NCBI GenBank assembly: GCA_021732285.1
Contig: JAKFVH010000009.1
Span: 28,309 to 92,308, forward strand
DNA from: Reyranella sp.
GTDB taxonomy: Bacteria > Pseudomonadota > Alphaproteobacteria > Reyranellales > Reyranellaceae
Direction: 5' to 3'
Length of the DNA: 64,000 nt
The notes under the pieces were generated by a model. It did no database searches. It was not told the DNA's origin and saw nothing but the letters and a program-made list of their open reading frames with translations. A program made the position numbers and the translations under genes. Positions 1-9,850 of the stretch are shown piece after piece (the first letter of the stretch is position 1; the number at the start of each line of letters is the position of its first letter).

Positions 1-626
1 AGCCACTGCTTCGGATCTCTATCCCAGTTCTCGCGCGAGGGTTCGGGCTTCGACTTGAAGAGCACTTTGCCGTCGGGCCCCTCGCGATAGATGTTGGCTT
101 CGTCTTCGATGTCGGAGAGATCGAGGAAGACGTAGATTTCGCTGGGCTTGCGGCCGATCTTGTCGGCGGCGGCCTCGACCTTCCGCCAGTAGATGATCGG
201 GCTGTAGGACGACACGCCGAGGTTCCACACCGCCTTGTTCTGCCGGGCGGCGTCGCAGGCCATCAGGCCAACAAAACTCTGCTCGTAGCTCGAGCCGATC
301 GCCTCGACGAAGGAATCGCCGATGACGAAGATCGCGGGCCACGCCTTCTCGGCCTCGCCCGGCCCGCAGGTTCCGGTGCGGAAGCCGTGCTTGTCGGACT
401 TCCAGGGATAGATGATGCGGCCCCAGACGCGCGTCATGTCGTGGCCCGGGAAGATGTCGTGGTGATGGTCGGCGTGGATGTAGGCGCGGAGGTTGCCGGC
501 TTCGGCGGCGTCGCGATCGGTGTTGATCACCCCGGGCAGGAGCGTGGCGGTGACGATGGCATCGAGGAGAAGCGTGATGGCGCCGATCGACAGCACCGTG
601 CCGACGATACGAAAAGCCTTCCTCAT
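1..626 (-). CDS. SGNH-hydrolase-like protein, partial (runs off the left edge)
   Basis: Read on the minus strand from ATG at 626: MRKAFRIVGTVLSIGAITLLLDAIVTATLLPGVINTDRDAAEAGNLRAYIHADHHHDIFPGHDMTRVWGRIIYPWKSDKHGFRTG...AIFVIGDSFVEAIG...; N-terminal TM and a GDS-type motif. Absent from the ORF track because there is no stop inside the window. Confidence 0.7.
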   Translation of the reverse strand, partial: MRKAFRIVGTVLSIGAITLLLDAIVTATLLPGVINTDRDAAEAGNLRAYIHADHHHDIFPGHDMTRVWGRIIYPWKSDKHGFRTGTCGPGEAEKAWPAIFVIGDSFVEAIGSSYEQSFVGLMACDAARQNKAVWNLGVSSYSPIIYWRKVEAAADKIGRKPSEIYVFLDLSDIEDEANIYREGPDGKVLFKSKPEPSRENWDRDPKQW

Positions 627-707
627 GACGGATATTGCCGCCCGAGTTCCATCGCGTTCTCTCCCCCGCTCGGTCTATCCTAGCGCGGGAAAACAAAGAG
701 GGTAGCC

Positions 708-1874
708 GTGACCTTGCCGTTGGAAGGCATACGCGTGATCGAGGTGGGCCAAGCCCTGGCCGGGCCGTTGGCCGGCGTGCTTTTGGCCGACATGGGCGCC
801 GACGTGATCAAGATCGAGAAGCCCGACGGCGGCGACGATGCGCGCATCTGGGGTCCTCCGTTCGGGCCGGACGGCGTGACCTCGCTCTACTTCTACAGCC
901 AGAACCGCAACAAGCGCTCGGTCTCGCTCGACCTCAAGTCGGCTGACGACATCGACAAGCTCCACAAGCTCTGCGAGACGGCCGACATCCTGATCCAGAA
1001 CCTGCGGCCGGGCGTGGTCGACGAGATCGGCATCGGCCCGGAGGCGATGCTGAAGCGACATCCGCGCCTGATCTATTGCTCGATCTGGGCGTTCGGCTAC
1101 CAGGGGCCGCTCAAGATGAAGCCGGGTTTCGATCCGCTGCTGCAGGCCTATGGCGGCATGATGTCGGTCACCGGCCGGGCGGAGGATCCGCCGACCTTCT
1201 GCGGCGCCTCGATCAACGACAAGGCGACCGGCATGTTCTGCACCATCGGCGCGCTGGCGGCGCTGCGGCTGCGCGACAAGACGGGCAAGGGCTGCCTGGT
1301 CGACACCTCGCTGTTCGATTCGGCGGTCCACTGGGTCGAGGGCCAAGTCAACAACTACATCGCGAGCGGCGCCGTCCCCAAGCGGCACGGCACCGGCGGC
1401 GCGGTGATCGTGCCCTACCAGACCTTCGACACCGCCGACGGCAAGCCGCTCTGCCTGGCGCCCGGCAACGACCGGCTGTGGGCGCGCTGCGCCCAGGCGC
1501 TGGGCCATCCCGAATGGCAGACCGACCCCAAGTACGCCAAGAGCGCGGCGCGCGTGAAAAACAAGGACGAGCTGCTGCCGATGATCACCCAGGCGATGCT
1601 GCGAAAGTCGCGCGCCGACTGGATCGAGGCCTTCGAAAAGGCGGGCGTGCCCTGCGCCGCCGTCAACGACATCAGCGAGCTCGCCAACACGCCGCAGTTC
1701 GCCGCTTCCGAGATCGTGCAGGAGCTGCCGGGCGGCGGCCCCAAGGTGGTCGGCCTGCCGATCACCTTCGATCGTGTCCGTCCACGCTCGGCGCGGCCGT
1801 CACCTAATTTAGGCGAACATACGGACGAGGTGCTGACCGCCCTCCTCCGTCATCCCGACCGGAGCCGAGCGTAG
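708..1874 (+). CDS. CaiB/BaiF family (class III) CoA-transferase
   Basis: LPLEGIRVIEVGQALAGPLAGVLLADMGADVIKIEKPDGGDDARIWGPPF and NRNKRSVSLDLKS, typical of the family. Confidence 0.93.
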   Translation: MTLPLEGIRVIEVGQALAGPLAGVLLADMGADVIKIEKPDGGDDARIWGPPFGPDGVTSLYFYSQNRNKRSVSLDLKSADDIDKLHKLCETADILIQNLRPGVVDEIGIGPEAMLKRHPRLIYCSIWAFGYQGPLKMKPGFDPLLQAYGGMMSVTGRAEDPPTFCGASINDKATGMFCTIGALAALRLRDKTGKGCLVDTSLFDSAVHWVEGQVNNYIASGAVPKRHGTGGAVIVPYQTFDTADGKPLCLAPGNDRLWARCAQALGHPEWQTDPKYAKSAARVKNKDELLPMITQAMLRKSRADWIEAFEKAGVPCAAVNDISELANTPQFAASEIVQELPGGGPKVVGLPITFDRVRPRSARPSPNLGEHTDEVLTALLRHPDRSRA

Positions 1875-1958
1875 CGAGGCGGAGTGGAGGGACCTGTTCA
1901 TATGCGGCCAACGAAGAAGAGGTCCCTCCACTCCGCTTCGCTCCGGTCGGGATGACGG
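1847..1958. repeat. Large imperfect intergenic palindrome (family A)
   Basis: ccgtcatcccgaccggagc...ggagtggagggacct / aggtccctccactccgcttcgctccggtcgggatgacgg. Confidence 0.9.
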
Positions 1959-1961
1959 TTT

Positions 1962-2834
1962 TTAGGCCGCCACCACCGGCTCGTGGCCGACGATTGTCGT
2001 GCGGTGCATGACGCGCCGCTCGTTGGGATCGTGCGGGGTGACCGCATGCACGGTGCAGCGGTTGTCCCACATCAGCACGTCGTGCGGCTCCCATTCGTGC
2101 CGGTACATGTATTTCGGCTGGGCGGCGAAGGCTGACAGCTCCTCGATCAGCCGGCGCGCGGGTCCGTCTTCCAGGCCCTCGACGGCGTCGTTGTAGATCG
2201 AGCTGATGTAAAGGCACTTGCGGCCGGTGACGGGATGCTTGCGCACCATGGGATGCCACACCGGCGGCATGGCAGCCTTCTCCTTGTCGGTCGGCGGCGG
2301 CGAGCCGACCAGCCGGCTCAGCATGCTGAAATCGTGCCGCGCCTTGCGACCCTCGACCTGGCGCTTCAGGTTTTCCGGCAGCTCGTCGTAGACCATGTAC
2401 ATGTTGATGAACTGCGTGATGCCGCCGGTGCGGCTGATCTCGATGCCGTGCAGCAGCGAGCCCATGGAGGGCACCGGCCGATAGCTCGAATCGGTGTGCC
2501 ATTGCTGCGACGAGGAGAGCTGCTTCTGCCCAGGGTCGCTCGGCTTCAGGAGGTGGTTCTGCTCATCGACGTTGGACACCAGGAAGATCTCGCGTACCCG
2601 GTCCGAGCGCAGATGCAGCGAGGTCTGGTGGAAGATCTCCGCTTCGCCGAAGTTGCGGGTGAAGTCGACATGCTCCTGGTCGGTGATCCGCTGGTCGGGG
2701 AACACCACGACCAGATGCTTCATCCAGGCGTCGTGGACCTCTTTCACCGTCTCGGCATCGACCGGCTTCGTCATGTCGACGCCGCGGATCTCGGCGCCCA
2801 GGGCGGGGTGTCGTGGCTTGACCGTGATCGCCAT
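1962..2834 (-). CDS. TauD/TfdA family Fe(II)/2-oxoglutarate dioxygenase
   Basis: MAITVKPRHPALGAEIRGVDMTKPVDAETVKEVHDAWMKHLVVVFPDQ...WHTDSSYRPVPSMGSLLHG; HxD motif. Confidence 0.93.
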   Translation of the reverse strand: MAITVKPRHPALGAEIRGVDMTKPVDAETVKEVHDAWMKHLVVVFPDQRITDQEHVDFTRNFGEAEIFHQTSLHLRSDRVREIFLVSNVDEQNHLLKPSDPGQKQLSSSQQWHTDSSYRPVPSMGSLLHGIEISRTGGITQFINMYMVYDELPENLKRQVEGRKARHDFSMLSRLVGSPPPTDKEKAAMPPVWHPMVRKHPVTGRKCLYISSIYNDAVEGLEDGPARRLIEELSAFAAQPKYMYRHEWEPHDVLMWDNRCTVHAVTPHDPNERRVMHRTTIVGHEPVVAA

Positions 2835-2844
2835 CGTTTCCTCC

Positions 2845-3543
2845 TCAACTGTTCTTGATGTCGTAGCGCAGCCAGAGCGCGTCGTCCTCCAGCCTCTCGC
2901 AGCTCTTCAACGTCATGGCCGTGACTGGCGCGGTCGGGCCGGTCATCTCGGTCTCCGAATCGAACACGTAGGGTCCGCCTCTGGCGCCGTCGACGGTCGG
3001 CACGATCGCGAGGCTGAGCTCATCCAAAAGGCCGGCGCGCAGGAACGAGCCGTTGACCTTGCCGCCACCCTCGATCAGCAGGCGCTTGATGCCGAGCTCC
3101 TCGCTCAGGATCTCCAGCAAGAGCGTCAGGTCGAGCTTCGTCTTGCCGGCGAAGACATAGGACACGCCTTCTCCGCGCAACGCCTCGAGATGCGAATCCG
3201 GGACCTGCTCGGTCAGCACGACCACGATGGGATCGCCGCCGATGTCGGAGCGGCCCCAGGCGATCTTGCCCTGGGCGTCGATCACGATGCCCCAGACCTT
3301 GGCGCCTTTGGTCGCGAACCAGGATGTGCGCGGCCAGGTCTGGCTGGCCGGCTTCGCGGGATAGGCATCGCGCTTGGCGAATTCCCGGCCGGTCACGCGC
3401 CCGACGAGCCAGGCATCGCCCTCCAGCTTGTCATGCAGGACCTCGAACAGGTTGCCCGACTTCTCGCGCGCCGGCCGCTGGCGGCTTTGCCAGGTGCGCC
3501 CATCGACGCTCGAGACCATGTGGCAGATGACATAAGGCTTCAT
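2845..3543 (-). CDS. RibD C-terminal (dihydrofolate-reductase-like) domain protein
   Basis: MKPYVICHMVSSVDGRTWQSRQ...GIKRLLIEGGGKVNGSFLRAGLLDELSLAIVPTVDG. Confidence 0.9.
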   Translation of the reverse strand: MKPYVICHMVSSVDGRTWQSRQRPAREKSGNLFEVLHDKLEGDAWLVGRVTGREFAKRDAYPAKPASQTWPRTSWFATKGAKVWGIVIDAQGKIAWGRSDIGGDPIVVVLTEQVPDSHLEALRGEGVSYVFAGKTKLDLTLLLEILSEELGIKRLLIEGGGKVNGSFLRAGLLDELSLAIVPTVDGARGGPYVFDSETEMTGPTAPVTAMTLKSCERLEDDALWLRYDIKNS

Positions 3544-3675
3544 GGTCCGGCGAGGCTATCAAGGACAGCCAGCCGCTGCATCCGGGCGGTGCGCGCACAG
3601 CGGAACAGGTCTTGCTTGACCGGCTCTGCCTCGCCTGGAGAACATCGGTCCGGGGCAGACTGAAGGGGGCCTAAA

Positions 3676-4641
3676 ATGCGTCACGTGTCGCGTCGCACCG
3701 TTCTTCTGTCGGCGTTGGCGGCACCCGCGGTGGCGCGGGCGCAGAGCGACTTTCCCAACCGCAGCATCCGGCTGGTGATCCCCTGGCCGCCGGGCGCGTC
3801 GGCCGACGCCTTCCTGCGCAGCATCGCCGACCAGGCGGGCAAGCGGCTCGGCCAGACCGTGGTGCCCGACAACAAGCCCGGCGCCAACGGGACCTTCGGC
3901 GCCATCGCGCTGAAGGATGCCAAGCCCGACGGCTATACGCTGGCGCAAATCCACACCGGCGTCGTGCGCGCCCAGCTCATGGCCGAGCAGCCCACCTACG
4001 ACGCGCAGACCGACTTCACCTACATCATCCAGCTCTCCGGCTCGGCGCACGGCATCGTCGTGCGCGCCGACAGCCCCTACAAGACGCTCGAGGACCTGGT
4101 CGCCGCCGCCAAGGCCAATCCCGGCAAGCTGAACTACGGCACGTTCGGTCCCTCTTCGGTCCAGAACATGACGATGGTCGATCTGCAGCAGCGGCTGGGC
4201 ATCGAGCTGACGCATGTGCCCTATCGCGGCGGCAGCGAGCTCTACCAGGGCCTTTTAGGAAACCAGATCGACATCATTGCCGACGCCAGCGGCTGGATCC
4301 CGCTGGTGCAGAGCGGCCAGTTCCGCCTGCTCGTCGTGTGGGGGTCCAACCGCATGAAACTCTTTCCCGAAGTGCGGACCTTCAAGGAAGCCGGCATCGA
4401 CCTGGTGGTGAACTCGCCCTACGGCATCGGCGGGCCCAAGGGCATGGACCCGGCCATCGTGAAAAAGCTCCACGACGCCTTCAAGGAAGCGCTGTTCGAC
4501 GCGGCCACCCAGGCCGTCATGGAGAAGTTCAGCATGCCCACGCTCTATCTCGACGGCGCAGGCTACGCCGCCGCCTACAAGGAGCTGGAAGGCGTCGAGC
4601 GCGCGAACCTCAAGCGCGTCGGCATGCTGGGCAAGAGCTAG
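3676..4641 (+). CDS. Tripartite tricarboxylate transporter (Bug family) substrate-binding protein
   Basis: Signal peptide; FPNRSIRLVIPWPPGASADAFLRSIADQAGKRLGQTVVPDNKPGANGTFGA. Confidence 0.93.
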   Translation: MRHVSRRTVLLSALAAPAVARAQSDFPNRSIRLVIPWPPGASADAFLRSIADQAGKRLGQTVVPDNKPGANGTFGAIALKDAKPDGYTLAQIHTGVVRAQLMAEQPTYDAQTDFTYIIQLSGSAHGIVVRADSPYKTLEDLVAAAKANPGKLNYGTFGPSSVQNMTMVDLQQRLGIELTHVPYRGGSELYQGLLGNQIDIIADASGWIPLVQSGQFRLLVVWGSNRMKLFPEVRTFKEAGIDLVVNSPYGIGGPKGMDPAIVKKLHDAFKEALFDAATQAVMEKFSMPTLYLDGAGYAAAYKELEGVERANLKRVGMLGKS

Positions 4642-5018
4642 CCGGCCTTTTCGACCTCTCCGCCGGCGTCGACCCAGCCCTTGAAGCCGCCGAGGTTCAG
4701 CACCTTGGCATAGCCCATGTCCTTCAGCGTCTTGCCGACCAGCGCTGAGCGCCCGCCCGAGGCGCAGTAGGCCACCACCGTCTTGGAACGGTCGAACGCC
4801 TTGTCGTGCATGGCCGAGGCGGGATCGGCGCGGAACTCGACCAGGCCGCGCGGCACGGCGACGGCGCCCGGCACCTTGCCGGAAGCCGTGACCTCAGGCG
4901 GCTCGCGCACGTCGAGGAACAGCACGTCGGCCTTGCCGACCAGTTTCTTCGCCTCGTCGGGGCTGATGCGCGGTACCGCAGCGTTCGCCTCATCGAGCAT
5001 CGATTGGACGGTCTTCAT
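4638..5018 (-). CDS. Rhodanese-like domain protein
   Basis: ADVLFLDVREPPEVTASGKVPGAVAVPRGLVEFRADP...VVAYCASGGRSALVGKTLKDMGYAKVLNLGGFKGW. Confidence 0.93.
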   Translation of the reverse strand: MKTVQSMLDEANAAVPRISPDEAKKLVGKADVLFLDVREPPEVTASGKVPGAVAVPRGLVEFRADPASAMHDKAFDRSKTVVAYCASGGRSALVGKTLKDMGYAKVLNLGGFKGWVDAGGEVEKAG

Positions 5019-5029
5019 GGAATCCTCCG

Positions 5030-5869
5030 TCAGTGAGCCAGCAGGAGCGGGATCGGGCAGGCGGCGATCACCTTGGCGGTGGCGCCGCCCAGCCCCAGAA
5101 AGTTGGACAGTTCGCCATGTCCATAGGCGCCCATTACCAGAAGATCTGCCCTCTTGTCCTTGGCATAGCCGAGCAGTGCCCGGCCGCGGCCACGACCGCT
5201 CAGCGCGTGGAATTTTGCCGTATCGACGGTGGCCGTGATGCCGCGGCGGCCGAGATTGCGCAACAGCAGCGGGGCTGCAACCTCGTCGGGCTCGGCATCG
5301 GCCACCAGCAGGGTCACCTTGGTGGCTTTGGCGAGAAAGGGTAGCGCCGAGCCGACGGCGCGCGCGGCCTGGCTGCTGCCGTTCCAGGCGACGACGACCG
5401 AGGCGATCGGTCCCGCTTTCAGATCGGGCGGCGCGATCACCACCGGGCGGACGCAGTCGTAGATCGCCGCCTTGACCGTGTCGGGCGAGATGTTCTCGTC
5501 GTCGGCGCCCGGCCGGCCGATCACCACCAGGCTGGCGAACCGCCCGCTGCGGACCAGTTCGTCGCGCGTCATGGTCTGATCGCCTGTGAAGATGGCGCCC
5601 TTCAGCGGCGCCAGCAGCTCCAGGAAGGCGCGCTGTGATTCCAGCGCCCGCGCCTTCACCCGGTCATCGGACAGCCGCGAGAGGAACGGCATCGATTGCA
5701 CGGTGATGTCGGACTCGTGCTCATGATGCTCGGCGAAATGCACGGCATCGACGGTGCCCTCGAACAGTGCGGCGATTCGCGCGGCCAGGCGAAACGACAT
5801 GACGGCATCCGGGCCGCCTTCGGAAACCGCAAGAATGGATTTGTACACGCTCCCCGTCCCCTTCGACAC
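5030..5869 (-). CDS. Universal stress protein (UspA family), two Usp-like halves
   Basis: VYKSILAVSEGG...VNVLV-like core, ADLLVMGAYGHGELSNFLGLGGATAKVIAACPIPLLLAH; probable GTG start. Confidence 0.85.
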   Translation of the reverse strand: MSKGTGSVYKSILAVSEGGPDAVMSFRLAARIAALFEGTVDAVHFAEHHEHESDITVQSMPFLSRLSDDRVKARALESQRAFLELLAPLKGAIFTGDQTMTRDELVRSGRFASLVVIGRPGADDENISPDTVKAAIYDCVRPVVIAPPDLKAGPIASVVVAWNGSSQAARAVGSALPFLAKATKVTLLVADAEPDEVAAPLLLRNLGRRGITATVDTAKFHALSGRGRGRALLGYAKDKRADLLVMGAYGHGELSNFLGLGGATAKVIAACPIPLLLAH

Positions 5870-5971
5870 GTCCTACGACTACTGCCATTGCCCGAGAGCT
5901 TTTTCCATGGGACGATGCTTTGCTCGGATGCTGGGGAGCGTGGCGGGCCGTGGGTGTGGTCCGGGAATAGT

Positions 5972-8900
5972 ATGCAGTTCAGTGGGTTGCGGCCGTCCGT
6001 CGTGTGGGATGGCGTTACCCTGAAGCGCCTGGCGCTTCTGGGGAGCTTGGGATTTGTCGCATTGTCGGCGGGCACCGCGCAGGCGGTCGACGCCACCTGG
6101 ATCGGTCCCGGCGTCTCGTGGACGACGCCCGGCAACTGGTCGGGGGGCACCCAGCCGGACGGTACCGCCACCTTCACCAACAACGGCGCGCCGACGGCGA
6201 TCACCATAACGAACACCACCGCCATCGACACGATGGAGTTCACGGCGGCGGCGCCTGCCTACTCCTTCACCGTGACCAACGGTGCGACCTTTACGATCAA
6301 CAATGCGGTCAATACCAGTTCGGGGTCCCCGCCGACCTTCGCGGTCAACGCAGGCGCGACGCTGACCGTCGGCGACGCCGCTGATGTCGCCATGGGCACG
6401 CTTGCCAACGGATCATCCGGCGGCGGCACCGTCGTCATCGGCCCCACCAGCCTCGCCGCCTTCCTGACCCTCACCCCGACCACCAGCACGACCTTCTCGG
6501 GTTCGTTCTCGGGCGCGGGCTCGCTCGAGCTTTCCAACACCTCGACGACGCTCACCCTCACCGGCGCCAGCACCGGCGGCAACATCGGCACGATCGGCGG
6601 CGACCTCACGCTGTGCAACTGCTTCGGTGGTGGGCTCACGATCGACGGCGGTTCGCTCACCGTGAACGGCCTTGGCCAGGGCGTCTTCGTCAACGGAGGT
6701 ACGCTCTCGGTGGTGAATGGCGGCAGGCTGCAGGACAATCTCGATCTCCTGGTATCGAGCGCCATGGTCATCTCCGGGTCCGGCTCGTCGGCCACGGTGG
6801 CCGGCTTCACCGGAGTCGGCATCTTCGCCGCAGGCACTCTCACCATCAGCAATGGCGGCACACTCAACAGCCAAACCGGCGCCGAGATCGATGGCTTCTT
6901 CGGTACGCCCGGCGTCACGGTGACGGGCGCCGGATCGGCCTGGACGGTTGGCGGCGCCGGCCTTGCAGTCGGCGGCGGCTCCACCAGCGGAGCGGGGACG
7001 CTCACCGTCGCCAATGGCGGCCAGGTGAACGTCACAGGTACCGTCGGCGTGGGCGATCAGACGACAGGCACGTCGTTCATGACCGTCACGGGGGCGGGCT
7101 CAACGGTGACCGCCAGCAACAGGCTTTTGATCGGTCAGACCTCGGTCGCCATCGGCACGGTCACCATCGCTGACGGCGGCATGGTGAGCGCCGGCACTCG
7201 CACCAGGATCGGCCTCGGCAGCACGCTCAATCTCGGCGTGGGTGGCCTCAGCGGTGCGCTCGTCACCCCGCTGATCGACAATGAGGGCGCGATTGTCGCC
7301 AACTTCACCGATACGCTCACCATCGCCGCGAACATCTCGGGCACCGGGACGCTCAGCAAGGCGGGCGCGGGCACCCTGATCCTCTCTGGAACCAACAGCT
7401 ATTCGGGCGGCACGACGGTGACCGGCGGCCTGGTCAACTTCGTGGTCGGTGGTCTCGGCACCGGCACGATCACCGTGAACGGCGCCGGTCTGCAATGGGC
7501 GGCGGGCAACACGTCCGACATCTCCGCGCAGCTCGCGGCGATCGGATCGGGCGGCGCCACCTTCGATACCAACGGCAACAACGTGAGCTTCGCCACGACC
7601 CTGACGGGCAGCGGCGGCCTCACCAAGGCGGGCAGCGGCACCCTGACCTTGGCAGGCGCCAGCTACAGCGGCGCCACCAACGTCAACGGCGGTACGCTTC
7701 AGGCGGGTGCCGCGAATGTCTTCGCCTCGTCGAGCGCCGTCACGGTCGCGAGCGGCGCGACGCTCGCCTTCAACGGCTTCAATCAGACCCTCGCCTCGCT
7801 CGCCGGGGCGGGCTCGGTGACGATGGGCGCGGGCAGCATGGCGGTGGGCGGCAACAACGCCAGCACGACCTTCTCCGGCACGATCAGCGGCTCGGGCGGC
7901 CTGACCAAGAACGGCACCGGTGCGCTGACGCTGAGCGGCGCCAACACCTATACCGGACTCACCACCGTCAACACCGGCACGCTGATCGTGAACGGCATCA
8001 TCGCCGGCGCGGTGACGGTGAACAGCGGTGGTCAGCTGGACGGCACCGGGCGGATCGGCGCCCTGGTGAGCAACGGCGGCATCATCGCCCCCGGCAACTC
8101 GATCGGTACGCTGAACGTCAACGGCAACCTCACCCTGAACGGCGGCACCTATCAAGTCGAGGTCAACGCCGCGGGCCAGAACGATCGCGTCAATGTCGCC
8201 GGCAGCGCGACCCTGAACGGCGGCACCGTCCAGGTGCTGGCCCAGTCGGGAAGCTACGCCCGCAACACCACATACACGATCCTCAATGCGACCAGCGGCC
8301 TGAGCGGCGCCTTCTCGGGCGTGACCAGCAACTTCGCCTTCCTGACGCCGTCGCTGTCGTACGACGCCAACAACGTCTACCTGCTGCTGTTCCAGTCGGC
8401 GAGCGCCTTCGCAGCAGGTGCCCAGACGGCCAACCAGTATGCCGTCGGCACGGTGCTCGACCAGGTCAACACCACGGCGACGGGCGACCTCAACACCGTC
8501 CTGAACGCATTGAGCGCCCTCAGCACGCAGCAGGGACCGACAGCGCTGAACGCCATCAGCGGCCAGCAGTATGCCGACTTCGGCACGACCAACATCCAGA
8601 GTGGCTACCTGTTCACCAATGTTGTCGGCCAGCAGATGGCGGCAGCGCGCGGTGGCGCGAGCGGCGGCCAGCGCCAGGCGCTGGCGCAGGCCTGCGAGAT
8701 CGAGGCGTGCGACGGCGCGAGCCCGTGGAGCGTCTGGGCAAGCGCGCTGGGCGGACTGGGTTCGGTGGCGGGCAACGGCAACAGCTCGACGCTCACCTAC
8801 AATTTCGGCGGCACGGCGGCCGGCATCGACTATCGCCTCGATCCGCGCTTCCTGGTCGGCCTCGGTGCGGGCTACGCCGCGGGCAACCAGTGGGTCGACA

Positions 8901-9565
8901 GCTTCATGGGCCGCGGCTGGACCGACATGGTGAGCGTCATCGGCTACGGCTCGTTCACGAATGCCGGCTTCTATGCCGATGCGCTGGCGGGCTACGCCTG
9001 GTCGGGCAACCAGATGCAGCGGCAGATCCAGTTCCCCGGCCTGCAGCGCACCGCCAACGGCAGCACCGGCGCCAACCAGTTCCTGGGCCAGATCGAGACC
9101 GGCTATCGCATCGGCCTCTACGCACCCGCGGCGGCGAGCGTGACGCCGTTCGCGCGCCTGCAGGGCTCGACGGTGACGCAGAACGCCTTCTCGGAATGGG
9201 GCGCCAATTCGCTCAATCTCAACGTGGCGCAGCAGACGACCAACTCGCTGCGCACGGTGTTCGGCGCCAACCTCGCCGGCGCCGTCCCGCTCGGCAGCGA
9301 GCGCAGCCTCGCGCTCGACCTGCGCCTGGGCTGGCTGCACGAGTATGCCGACACCGGCCGGCCGATGACGGCGGCCTTCGCCGGGGCGCCGTCCAACGCC
9401 TTCACCGTCTATGGCGCCACGCCGCAGCGCGATGCCGCGGTGATCGGCTTCTCCGCCGGCACCACCATCGCCGAGACAACACAGCTCTACCTGCGTTACG
9501 ACGGCGAGGTCAGTACGGGATCGAGCAACCACACGCTCAATCTCGGCCTGCGCATCTCCTGGTAG
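5972..9565 (+). CDS. Autotransporter outer-membrane beta-barrel protein with PATR-type passenger repeats
   Basis: MQFSGLRPSVVWDGVTLKRLALLGSLGFVALSAGTAQAVDATWIGPG...; repeated GGLTKAGSGTLTLAGASYSGATNVNGGTL; C-terminal barrel ending LYLRYDGEVSTGSSNHTLNLGLRISW. Start placed at ATG 5972, not ORF-track 5696. Confidence 0.92.
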   Translation: MQFSGLRPSVVWDGVTLKRLALLGSLGFVALSAGTAQAVDATWIGPGVSWTTPGNWSGGTQPDGTATFTNNGAPTAITITNTTAIDTMEFTAAAPAYSFTVTNGATFTINNAVNTSSGSPPTFAVNAGATLTVGDAADVAMGTLANGSSGGGTVVIGPTSLAAFLTLTPTTSTTFSGSFSGAGSLELSNTSTTLTLTGASTGGNIGTIGGDLTLCNCFGGGLTIDGGSLTVNGLGQGVFVNGGTLSVVNGGRLQDNLDLLVSSAMVISGSGSSATVAGFTGVGIFAAGTLTISNGGTLNSQTGAEIDGFFGTPGVTVTGAGSAWTVGGAGLAVGGGSTSGAGTLTVANGGQVNVTGTVGVGDQTTGTSFMTVTGAGSTVTASNRLLIGQTSVAIGTVTIADGGMVSAGTRTRIGLGSTLNLGVGGLSGALVTPLIDNEGAIVANFTDTLTIAANISGTGTLSKAGAGTLILSGTNSYSGGTTVTGGLVNFVVGGLGTGTITVNGAGLQWAAGNTSDISAQLAAIGSGGATFDTNGNNVSFATTLTGSGGLTKAGSGTLTLAGASYSGATNVNGGTLQAGAANVFASSSAVTVASGATLAFNGFNQTLASLAGAGSVTMGAGSMAVGGNNASTTFSGTISGSGGLTKNGTGALTLSGANTYTGLTTVNTGTLIVNGIIAGAVTVNSGGQLDGTGRIGALVSNGGIIAPGNSIGTLNVNGNLTLNGGTYQVEVNAAGQNDRVNVAGSATLNGGTVQVLAQSGSYARNTTYTILNATSGLSGAFSGVTSNFAFLTPSLSYDANNVYLLLFQSASAFAAGAQTANQYAVGTVLDQVNTTATGDLNTVLNALSALSTQQGPTALNAISGQQYADFGTTNIQSGYLFTNVVGQQMAAARGGASGGQRQALAQACEIEACDGASPWSVWASALGGLGSVAGNGNSSTLTYNFGGTAAGIDYRLDPRFLVGLGAGYAAGNQWVDSFMGRGWTDMVSVIGYGSFTNAGFYADALAGYAWSGNQMQRQIQFPGLQRTANGSTGANQFLGQIETGYRIGLYAPAAASVTPFARLQGSTVTQNAFSEWGANSLNLNVAQQTTNSLRTVFGANLAGAVPLGSERSLALDLRLGWLHEYADTGRPMTAAFAGAPSNAFTVYGATPQRDAAVIGFSAGTTIAETTQLYLRYDGEVSTGSSNHTLNLGLRISW

Positions 9566-9606
9566 TGACCTCGACAGGGCCGCCCGCCGCCCCTAGCCTG
9601 CCCATC

Positions 9607-9849
9607 ATGAGCCTTGCCGACGTCGAGCGTTTCTCGAAGGCATCGCCTGTCGTGGCCAGCCTGCTGGCAGAAGGGCGGACGGACAGCCTGAAGGCTGCCG
9701 TCAGCATCGCCGCGGCGTGCGGCTTTCATTTCACGGTCGAGGAAGCGCGGACCTTCTTCTCCAGCCAACCCACAGCCGCGGTCCGGCACCTCACCGACGA
9801 GCAGCTCGAGAAGGTGACCGGAGGGCTGGGCTCGGGCGAACCTTCATAA
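9607..9849 (+). CDS. Nif11-type double-glycine leader peptide (RiPP/bacteriocin-type precursor), 80 aa
   Basis: MSLADVERFSKASPVVASLLAEGRTDSLKAAVSIAAACGFHFTVEEARTFFSSQPTAAVRHLTDEQLEKVTGGLGSGEPS; Nif11-like helical N-part plus LTDEQLEKVTGG; lies next to NHLP export genes. Real start is internal to ORF 7495..9849. Confidence 0.85.
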   Translation: MSLADVERFSKASPVVASLLAEGRTDSLKAAVSIAAACGFHFTVEEARTFFSSQPTAAVRHLTDEQLEKVTGGLGSGEPS

Positions 9850-9850
9850 G

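Noticed and set aside
6100-8400. DNA tandem repeat array within the autotransporter
   Set aside because: Repetition is at the protein motif level (PATR-like passenger) with diverged DNA; no separate repeat element is needed.
7100-9532. 810-aa minus-strand ORF opposite the autotransporter
   Set aside because: Mirror ORF of a GC-rich repetitive gene; Arg/Ala/His-rich with no recognisable domain.
9607-9849. Reading the Nif11-type gene as evidence for nitrogen fixation
   Set aside because: The family name is historical; there are no nif structural or regulatory genes in the window.
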